Shown here piece after piece: positions 56,939 to 64,000 of a DNA stretch of 64,000 nucleotides. The stretch is from contig OX438741.1 in the NCBI GenBank assembly GCA_949316235.1, positions 39,098,962-39,162,961 on the forward strand, in the 5' to 3' direction. A program made the translations under genes and the position numbers. The stretch comes from Oegoconia quadripuncta. Lineage: Eukaryota > Arthropoda > Insecta > Lepidoptera > Autostichidae. Each line of letters starts with the position of its first letter. The first letter of the stretch is position 1. A model generated the notes under the pieces. It made no database searches, had not been told where the DNA came from, and saw nothing but the letters and a program-made list of their open reading frames with translations.

Positions 56939-57018
56939 ACCATATAAATTGATTTCCCTTAGTCGGAGGTCAAACCCGATGCAAACCTCCGACTGCAGGA
57001 AAATCAATTTCTATGGTA
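56939..57018. other. 80-bp imperfect hairpin
   Basis: Arm 56,939-56,970 (taccatataaattgattt … agtcggaggt) pairs with 56,985-57,018 (acctccgactgcagg … aaatcaatttctatggta). One bulge and a few mismatches; loop caaacccgatgcaa. Size and imperfection resemble a pre-miRNA, but a foldback repeat is equally possible. Confidence 0.6.
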
Positions 57019-57849
57019 CGGTACGATATTGTTTTAAAAAACACCTATTTTTGATATATTGATATATAAATGGGATATTTGACTCACAAAAAGGACTTAT
57101 GTTTCTAGCTTCGGCAGATACCTAGACCTACGATGCTTGTTTATAGCAATTGTAATGACAGATTTAAAGATAAACATTTTTGCAGTTCTCCCATTTCATT
57201 TTCTATTATTTTTTTTTAGTAGTCAGGTTTTAGTTTTTTAAACTTTTATTTCGCAACATTTTTACTGTCTCCGGTAATATAACGGTGAGCCGGGATATAA
57301 TCAAACGGTACAATACACCAGGCACACATAACATGCATGCAGATAAGAAACTTCGCCCTGTCTTCTTGAATAACTACTCGTTTCCGTGAGATGGACGCAG
57401 CCGTAGGGAAGGCTTGGAGACGGACAAACTTCGCTTTCGTTTGTGTTGTCCAAGTTCCGGCGACGGTGGGGCGCGGGGGACACATCGACAGTCCTATTTA
57501 GCTAGATTAACAGGCCTTGTTGTACAAACGGGTTTATAAGTGCATATCCAGATATTTCAGTTTAATATCTAATACTTTATTATAATTACAGAACTAAAGA
57601 ATACCTACATGGAACTCATTGAACACTTTTATATTTAGGGCAAGTATCGTTTACCAATCTTATACGGTATTTAATTAGACAAGGAATAAAACTCCCGTAC
57701 GAGAATCAAAGGCATAATTAAAAATCTTAATCGTTTGAGTATGGATTTAGATTTTTGAAACCTACCGTTTTAATTCCGACGAAAAAAGGTGTTATGTGTT
57801 TGACGGTGTTATGTGTGAAATGCACGAGAGAACAGGTCCATAGCCGCCG
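57019..57849. other. Unassigned sequence
   Basis: 57,330-57,490 is richer in G+C with minus-strand open frames of 60-79 codons without known motif. Confidence 0.35.
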
Positions 57850-58000
57850 TTTCGAAGATACATACATAATGTCACGCCTCGCTCCCGGAGCGGTAGGCAG
57901 AGACCACAGACTTCCACTTGCTACGATCCTGACACACCTCTTTTGCTTCATTCACTTTCATAAGGTTGTTCATACATGCTCGTCGGTTTAGGGTACTCTT
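57850..58000 (-). repeat. LINE-like coding remnant
   Basis: The minus strand reads VNEAKEVCQDRSKWKSVVSA, then a stop. This resembles the 'A.DR..WR' C-terminal phrase of RTE-type LINEs. The DNA phrase tcacgcctcgctcccggagc is common in lepidopteran repeats. Confidence 0.5.
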
Positions 58001-58049
58001 GACTTTATGAAGACTAAGAATATAGGAAGAATCTTTCGAAGATATTTAG

Positions 58050-58095
58050 GTATATTACTCGACTGCCCAAGGAAGGAGGGTGGAGTATATTGATA
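58050..58095 (+). repeat. Repeat D 5' fragment
   Basis: tactcgactgcccaaggaag gaggg, the opening block. The remaining blocks appear at 58,340, so about 250 bp lie between them. Confidence 0.55.
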
Positions 58096-58339
58096 ACCTC
58101 GCCTTATTTCGTAATGGTTTACTGCAACATAAACGCATATCGCTTAGTCAGCGCCGTTACCAATATTATAAATAGGCTTGTTGTAATTAAAGGGTTCGTG
58201 CAACATCACTATAGACAACTAGTCTTATTCACGGAACCCTCCGTCCTAGACTAACCACCAACTAAAATACCACATGGTTTTCGAGTATAATGTATAGTAT
58301 AATGTATATACACTCGAACGGACATCCGTTCCTTTAGGG

Positions 58340-58490
58340 GATCCTGTAGCCTAAACGGCTTGATCAATTTCGAAGTGCATGGTGTCGTTAGATTCGTCTT
58401 GAACCCTGGAGTGTCATAGGATACATTTTATGGTAAAAAATCCAGCATGGCGCCCGCAAAATACAAAATATTCCGTCGGGTTTTTAAATA
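58340..58490 (+). repeat. Repeat D 3' part, at the RT element's left edge
   Basis: ctgtagcctaaacggcttga, cgaagtgcatggtgtcgtta, gatacattttatggtaaaaa, ccagcatggcgcccgcaaaa, ccgtcgggttttt. The reverse transcriptase reading frame begins within 20-30 bp of its end. Confidence 0.75.
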
Positions 58491-60830
58491 CTTAAACACC
58501 TGCTTTTCTCTACAGACGCGGTGGCCCCTGATAATAGTGATACCCTCAACGCTCTCATGGGCAAGCACCCGGCGCCCCTTACACACAGTGTACTCCCGGA
58601 GTCTCCCCCTGATTTCACATTGCCACAAGTTGTGCCAGAGAACGTGTTGTCTGCCATTATGTCTTTCAAAAATGGTTCGGGCGGAGGTCTGGATGGCCTC
58701 ACTCCACAGCATCTAAAGGACTTAGTGTGCGTATCGGCGGGAGACATTGGGAGGGCTTTATTGGCGAGCTTAACTTCTCTGGTCGAAGTTATGCTCTCGG
58801 GCAAGGTAAATGAGGGCATTACTGAAATTTTGTACGGGGCTAGTCTCTGTGCTCTGATTAAGAAAGACGGAGGCATCCGTCCCATTGCTATGGGAACCAC
58901 CTTAAGACGTGTCGCATCTAAAATCGGTTGCAAAATAGTCACACCGGTGTTAGCGGAGCTTTTCCAGCCGATTCAGGTGGGCTTTGGCTCTAGAGGGGGC
59001 TGCGAAGCTGCGGTGCATGCTACAAGGACGTTCTTGCAAAACTGCCCCGGCAAAGTGCTGCTAAAGGTAGATGTTCGCAATGCCTTTAATGCCATCGATC
59101 GGGGTTCGTTTCTGACGCAGGTCAAGCAGCATGTGCCATCATTACTTCCCTACCTGCGGCAGTGCTACGGCACCCCTTCGGATCTTGTGTATCAAACGCA
59201 CCTACTTAAGTCTAGCGTGGGATGTCAGCAGGGTGATCCACTGGGTCCGGCAATTTTTAGTCTAGGTATCCATCCTTTTATCACCTCTCTCCGCTCCAGG
59301 TTTAACGTCTGGTACCTAGATGACGGTACTCTGGGTGGAGACGCCGATACCGTCCTGGCCGATCTGGATGATCTCAGAGACAAATTCGCATCTGTAGGGC
59401 TCGAACTGAATTTTGCTAAATGCGAGCTCCATATCCCACCGTCTATAGGTGCTGTGGAACGGCAGCACATCTTGACTAAGTTCAACGCTGTGGCGCCTGG
59501 TATAGGAATGGTGACTAGTGAGTCGCTACAACTTCTGGGAGCGCCTTTGCTCGACGAGTCAGTTCCGAGCTTCATGCGGCAGCGTATGGAGGAGTTCCGG
59601 GAGACCTCCGATCGCCTGTGCCACATCAACGCCCATATGGCACTAACTTTAATTAAATTTTGTCTTTTTGTTCCAAAATTTACGTACCTGTTACGGTGTG
59701 CACAGTTATGGAAGTTTGAGTCCTTACTTCACGATGTAGACGCAGGCATCTCTGCTATACTCTCTAAAGTATTGAACATCCATCTTTCCGAGAGGGCGTG
59801 GACTCAGGCTTCTCTTCCGGTGCGGTTTGGAGGCTTGGGCATTAGGAAGGCTTCGGAGGTCTCCTTGCCTGGATTTCTGGCTTCGGCGGGCGGCTGCCGG
59901 GACCTCTTCACAAAAATCACGACCGCTGCTCTGGGGTCGGTAGAGGTCGCATACCTATGCGAGGCACGGGAGAAGTGGTGTCGGTTGTGTCCGGACCAGT
60001 CTATTCCCGCCAACTTATCCTCTCAAAGACAGTGGGATGAACCATTATGCCTGAAAGTTCAGCAGAGACTGTTGAACTCTAGCTCGAACTCTGTGGACCG
60101 TGCCCGGCTTTTGGCCGTTTTTGAGAGGGAGTCTGGGTGCTGGCTCAATGCCCTGCCATCGTCAGCAGTTGGTACCTTACTGGACAACACTAGTCTCTCA
60201 CTCATAGTTGGGTTGAGGCTGGGGGTAAAAGTTGTACAGCCACATCTGTGCAGGTGTGGGCAGGCGAGCGTATGTGGGTTGGGGCATCACGGGCTGGCGT
60301 GCAAGAAGAGTGCGGGCCGCATCCCGCGCCACGCCAACCTGAACGACGTGCTCCGGCGGGCCCTTGCCTCGGCGAACGTTCCGGCTACGTTAGAACCAAA
60401 CGGAGTCGTTCGATCGGATGGTAAGAGGCCCGATGGAGTTTCACATGTAGCGTGGAGAGAGGGCAAGTTCCTCGCATGGGACGTAACCTGCGTGGACACG
60501 CTAGCGCCGACCCACCTGCGTGCGACTGCGGAGGTGGCGGGCGCGGCCGCTGCGGGTGCCGAAATAAAAAAGTCACGTAAATACCAGGATTTACAGGAAG
60601 GTTACGTGTTCGTACCGGTTGGGGTCGAGACGATGGGACCTTGGGGCCCTCAGACAAAACGCCTGGTCCAAGACCTGTCGGCGCGTCTCATCGAGGCTTC
60701 TGGTGACCACAGAGCGGGCGGCTTCCTGGCTCAGAGAATAAGTCTCGCTATTCAGCGCGGGAACGCCGCTTGCCTGTTGGGCACAATGCCGCCTCGAGGA
60801 GATGCGCTAGATGGAATTTTTTACCTATGA
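58488..60830 (+). CDS. Reverse transcriptase with C-terminal restriction-like endonuclease (R2/R4-type LINE), 5' part missing
   Basis: An uninterrupted frame follows a stop at 58,485. The first ATG is at about 58,557 (MGKHPAP); I number residues from 58,521 (769 residues). It copies element RNA at a nicked chromosomal target. Motifs: GGLDGLTPQHLKDL (56-69), RPIAMGTTLRR (120-130), GFGSRGGCEAAVHA (154-167), motif A LLKVDVRNAFN with D184, motif B GCQQGDPLGPAIF (234-246), motif C WYLDDGTLGG with D267-D268. C-terminal knuckle C577-x-C…C585…H590-x3-C594, then RPD (636-638), 15 residues, and WDVT with D654: the PD-(D/E)XK-like endonuclease layout of R2/R4/NeSL-type LINEs. N-terminal DNA-binding fingers are absent, so this copy is 5'-truncated. 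It is GC-rich against AT-rich flanks. Motif C is YLDD where most LINEs have YADD. Clade is uncertain. Confidence 0.87.
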   Translation: MLKHLLFSTDAVAPDNSDTLNALMGKHPAPLTHSVLPESPPDFTLPQVVPENVLSAIMSFKNGSGGGLDGLTPQHLKDLVCVSAGDIGRALLASLTSLVEVMLSGKVNEGITEILYGASLCALIKKDGGIRPIAMGTTLRRVASKIGCKIVTPVLAELFQPIQVGFGSRGGCEAAVHATRTFLQNCPGKVLLKVDVRNAFNAIDRGSFLTQVKQHVPSLLPYLRQCYGTPSDLVYQTHLLKSSVGCQQGDPLGPAIFSLGIHPFITSLRSRFNVWYLDDGTLGGDADTVLADLDDLRDKFASVGLELNFAKCELHIPPSIGAVERQHILTKFNAVAPGIGMVTSESLQLLGAPLLDESVPSFMRQRMEEFRETSDRLCHINAHMALTLIKFCLFVPKFTYLLRCAQLWKFESLLHDVDAGISAILSKVLNIHLSERAWTQASLPVRFGGLGIRKASEVSLPGFLASAGGCRDLFTKITTAALGSVEVAYLCEAREKWCRLCPDQSIPANLSSQRQWDEPLCLKVQQRLLNSSSNSVDRARLLAVFERESGCWLNALPSSAVGTLLDNTSLSLIVGLRLGVKVVQPHLCRCGQASVCGLGHHGLACKKSAGRIPRHANLNDVLRRALASANVPATLEPNGVVRSDGKRPDGVSHVAWREGKFLAWDVTCVDTLAPTHLRATAEVAGAAAAGAEIKKSRKYQDLQEGYVFVPVGVETMGPWGPQTKRLVQDLSARLIEASGDHRAGGFLAQRISLAIQRGNAACLLGTMPPRGDALDGIFYL

Positions 60831-61019
60831 TTGAATTGTTATTGTTGTTTATTTGAGAAATTTATTGACATGTAATTAAAATTCTTATTGTATGAGAGAC
60901 AAAAAGATAGGAAAGGGGCTATAGTTTTTACCAAATATAAATATTTTATAATACTTAAATAATTATTTGCATCATGGACTTTCGAAGGTTATATTCTCAG
61001 CCATGTTTGATGGAAATCG
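60831..61019 (+). other. Presumed 3' UTR of the RT element
   Basis: AT-rich sequence after the TGA stop. No poly-A or clear tail repeat; tgagagacaaaaagatagga near 60,892 may be close to the end. The boundary is not determined. Confidence 0.4.
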
Positions 61020-61170
61020 GTTTAGAATCATCCCTGGACATAACCAGCTCGTTAACATGCCAGGCTATTTCACAATTAATAATCAAATATTATTGTACCT
61101 TCTTGTAAACTAAAAACCACTTTGAAAACGCCTCGAGTTTCTTGTTTGTTCTTCTATGGGGGAAAATGAT
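61020..61170 (+). repeat. LINE 3' end fragment
   Basis: ataaccagctcgttaacatg, ccaggctatttcacaattaa and gcctcgagtttcttgtttgt match 18,940-19,080. Confidence 0.65.
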
Positions 61171-61209
61171 TAGATTAGTGGCATCCATCACCCTATGTCA
61201 TCTCTCAGC

Positions 61210-61509
61210 CCATGAACATCCAACAGCAGGGATATAGGCATTCCCTCATATAACGAGGGAGTATGGGTCATAGTCCACCACGCTGGCCCAATGCGGGTTG
61301 GGGACTTCACATGCCTTTGAATTTTTATTTCTCAGGCCTGAACGTTTCACGATCACGATGTTTTCCGTCACCGTTTAAGAGCAGTCGGATAAATGTATAT
61401 AAGTAATGAAATAAAATTTAAAAACTCATTGGTACTTCGCCTGCCTGGGAAACGAACCCGGACCTCCTAAATTAGGAGATCACGTCTTAACCGCTGATCC
61501 ACCGACGCT
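61210..61509 (-). repeat. SINE C, tRNA-derived, full length
   Basis: The minus strand starts with a tRNA-like head at 61,509: A box tggatcagcggttaag, anticodon-arm-like tctcctaatttaggag, B box ccgggttcgtttccc. The body continues ggcctgag…, ccccaacccgcattgggcca and gcctatatccctgctgttgg. The body-only copy at 23,645 is the same family. Confidence 0.8.
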
Positions 61510-61539
61510 TACCCTGTGTAGCTACAAAATATTTATTTT

Positions 61540-61810
61540 TTACTTTGAATATATTTAGATGTTAACACAGTGGCCTATCTGGATGGTATAATCATTTCTT
61601 CCCTCAGGGGTTTTCTTCATTTTCAATTTATAGTAGTCCCGAACGAGTACGACATTGGAACCTTCAAGAAACGAGCCTACACCTTCCTCAAAGGCCCGTA
61701 ACGCATCTGTGACCCTTTTGGTGTTGCGGGTGTCCATGGGCGGCGGTGATTGCTTTCCATCAGGTGACCCGCATGCTCGTTTGCCGCCCTCTCATATAAA
61801 AAAAAAAGTG
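61540..61810 (+). pseudogene. LINE C-terminus and 3' end
   Basis: The plus frame around 61,643-61,700 reads [18 protein letters not shown], a C-terminal phrase of a lepidopteran LINE family. It is followed by gggcggcggtgattgctttc catcaggtgacccgcatgct cgtttgccgccct and an A-run, the typical end of that family. No catalytic part retained. Confidence 0.7.
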
Positions 61811-62317
61811 TTTATTGTGTGTGGAAATAAATTGTTCCCATGGATCAGTCTACTTCTCATTAAACCGATCTACCAGCGCATGTGACCACACACTACAGAC
61901 GCGGTTGAAGAGTACTCGAAACCCAACTAAGTGGTATCAGGAAAAATAATTTTAAAGTGATATTGTTACCCGCAGACTTTTATCCGAAGAGAAAAAACTG
62001 ACTGCGAAGTAAAATTTGCAAACTTTTTAATGTTTCATAGAAAGGTAAAAGTTAAGAATTAATAACGGCTGCCTACATTTTATGTGTCGTCCGTCCCTCG
62101 TAAAGACTTGGTAGTTAGTATGTAGGTACCGTCTACTGTGGACGCGACCGGGACACGGTCCGCGTGCAGCCGCCTTTGTATAATCCTGCTAATGAGTTGT
62201 AGCAAGAAATACAGCGTCTTTGATCTTTGAAATAATCTTTACTGAAATACCTTACAAAATAACAAAGAAAAACTTAGGTAATAAACAGTGGTGCCTGAAC
62301 TAGGTGTTCCTCCGCCT
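61811..62317. other. Unassigned sequence
   Basis: No repeat or coding signal. gcgaccgggacacggtccgc (62,142) includes an imperfect palindrome. Confidence 0.35.
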
Positions 62318-62650
62318 CCGCCTCCGTGACTCAATGTAAACAACATAGGGCTTACGATTCGGAGGTCGCGGGTTCGATCCCCAACGGGGTACATATTTAA
62401 GTACTCGGTTTGGTTGGTGATAGGGCATTTTAAATGTCCGCCTGGCTAGCTACCACCATCTTATCTAAATCTGCCGCCAAGCAGCAATGTTAATAACATT
62501 GTTGTGATCCTGTTGTCAGAGATAAGATAGCCAGTCCCGCAAATGTGTTGGGGTTTCCGGGTTAGTACGCTGTCACCTTCGACCGCATCTTCACTTAACA
62601 TCAGGTGTGATTGAGGTCAAGTACTAAACCGTCGTGCATAAAAAAAAATC
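62318..62650 (+). repeat. SINE A, full length
   Basis: Head ccgcctccgtgactcaatgt, A box tgactcaatgt, B box gggttcgatcccc; body complete; tail gtcgtgcataaaaaaaaat. The most complete plus-strand copy. Confidence 0.92.
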
Positions 62651-64000
62651 CTGAGGTCCAAGCGTAAAAGAGCATAATGAAATATTTTAAATACCGTATA
62701 AATAATATAAAGTACAGTTTCTTGTAAATAACTTAGAGCAACATATGTATGACGCTATGTAATAACAACCCGATTTTCATTTAAATACAATTCAAAACTT
62801 CTCTGTATCTTCGTCTCTGTATCTGAATATCTCCTGTGTAACAGTACAATTATTGTGGTCACACATAACCACCAGAAATTTGCAAAATAACCGACTTCAA
62901 TAAGGTCATAGAGTAATAACACTAATAAGGTTCTGCTCTCTCATCAGACTTCATCAAGTTTATCTTGAACCAACCTGGTGATTACCCTTTCAAATAAAAA
63001 CAGAATTATTGAAACCAATTCACAAATGTCTAAACACACATAACACAGTCGCATTTGTAACCTCCTCCATTTTGTAAGTTGGTTAAAATACATAAAAATC
63101 TATTGTTGACTCTCGGCTATGCTTTCATTACCACGTATTGACTTTTATGTCGTAAAAACTCCCTCAATCCATTTAATTTCCCTGAGAAGATCCAACTGCA
63201 AATACGATTCTAACTTATTTTTCACTTTACCTTGTGAAGGAAAAGGAATGGATAAAAGTGCAGGTAGGACAGATAGCTAACAAATGTACCAAGTCACTTT
63301 GCAATGCGAGAGGATGGTTTTGTGAGTGTCACACACAGTGCAGTGCAGTGATAGCCGCGTGTCATTCGTTGAACGCTATGTTGGGTTCGAGCGTGGTGCC
63401 ACCGCCTGATCTGATCTGATTAATTTTATTTATCGAATCAACGTGATAAGTTGTTTTAGAATTGGTTGTATTGTGATCTGTTTGATCTTAGAAAAGCTTT
63501 ATGAATTAAGTACCTAGATATGAGTTTCATAATCAGTTCAAACAATAAGCTTTGTGGTCTCAATAATATAACTCAGTGTACACTTTACACCTTTTACAAA
63601 AATTTAATGCATTATGACTACACGCTCTTATAAACATTTTTTTTTATTACTTATGTTAATTAGCCTATCTGATTACCATCTTAGCTCATATCTTAAAGAA
63701 ACGCTACAGTGCACAAATCAAATCTTTGTCACACACGAGTCCACACGACCCCCCGTTCCCCTCTTCCCTTACCCCTCTCCTCGTGCCACAGATGTCGACC
63801 CGCGCTTATTATTTGTTCCGATTAATTTTCGCGAACGTCCAACTTTTTTGTTTTGCAATTTCCGCTCCGTATGCTGGAGTGCTTTAAATTAATTATATAA
63901 GTAAACATTCGGACTCGTACGGATGCTCCGTAATCGTGGTGTCTGCCTTGCGGAGTGTTGACCCGCACGCCCATCAACCCAAGCAGGGTTTAGACACTGA
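62651..64000. other. Unassigned sequence to the window end
   Basis: 62,890-63,090 includes the 'aaccgacttcaataagg' repeat phrase. Frames 63,234-63,419 and 63,614-63,892 lack known motifs. 63,740-63,860 is C-rich on the plus strand (acgaccccccgttcccctct tcccttacccc). No gene is supported. Confidence 0.35.

Noticed and set aside
58521..60830. Host telomerase or a prokaryotic group II intron/retron RT
   Set aside because: The CCHC knuckle plus RPD…WD endonuclease after the RT is characteristic of LINEs, and the surrounding DNA is eukaryotic repeat sequence.

Overview
This window looks like nuclear DNA from an insect, most likely a moth or butterfly (Lepidoptera). It is AT-rich and gene-poor, and it is packed with interspersed repeats. 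The repeats include two abundant tRNA-derived SINE families, scattered 3' ends of non-LTR retrotransposons (LINEs), and repeat consensus sequences that I recognise from many lepidopteran genomes (for example the 'gcagggatataggc ... ccaatgcgggttggggac' repeat and the 'cccgcggcttcgcccg' repeat). I found no host protein gene that I can defend. There is no rRNA operon and no CRISPR array, and nothing is organised like a bacterial operon. The species assignment is inference; the repeat content is seen directly.

Layout. 1-8,102: a SINE A copy, then a 3,787-bp unit repeated twice head to tail (529-4315 and 4316-8102) at near-perfect identity; I noticed one mismatch. 8.4-30 kb: LINE 3' ends at 8.4, 12.1, 13.9, 18.8 and 25.2 kb, many SINE A and SINE B insertions, one hairpin MITE (13,015-13,170), and stretches of single-copy AT-rich sequence with small GC-rich patches. 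30.8-32.3 kb: a 5'-truncated, frameshifted LINE reverse transcriptase whose 3' part holds about 235 bp of CA dinucleotide repeat. 32-46 kb: more SINEs and LINE tails, an RTE-type LINE end at 43.9 kb and a 5S-rRNA-like repeat at 45.1 kb. 47,798-49,917: a complete Tc1/mariner-superfamily transposon with TA target duplication, about 267-bp terminal inverted repeats and an uninterrupted 353-residue transposase. 51-54 kb: two LINE fragments and an OTU-protease-domain fragment. 58.5-60.8 kb: a long, uninterrupted, GC-rich reverse transcriptase ORF with a C-terminal CCHC knuckle and restriction-like endonuclease motif, that is, a site-specific-type (R2/R4-like) non-LTR element lacking its N-terminal part. 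61-64 kb: a third tRNA-derived SINE family, a LINE end, a full-length SINE A and then unassigned sequence.

How the parts relate. The SINEs carry Pol III A and B boxes but encode no protein, so they depend on LINE reverse transcriptase in trans; I cannot say which LINE here is the partner. Several insertions are nested (short LINE tails inside SINE A, SINE A inside another repeat), which gives a relative age order. The mariner-like element is the only element here that looks structurally complete. The most surprising items are the near-identical 3.8-kb tandem duplication, the intact endonuclease-type reverse transcriptase, and the long-TIR mariner.
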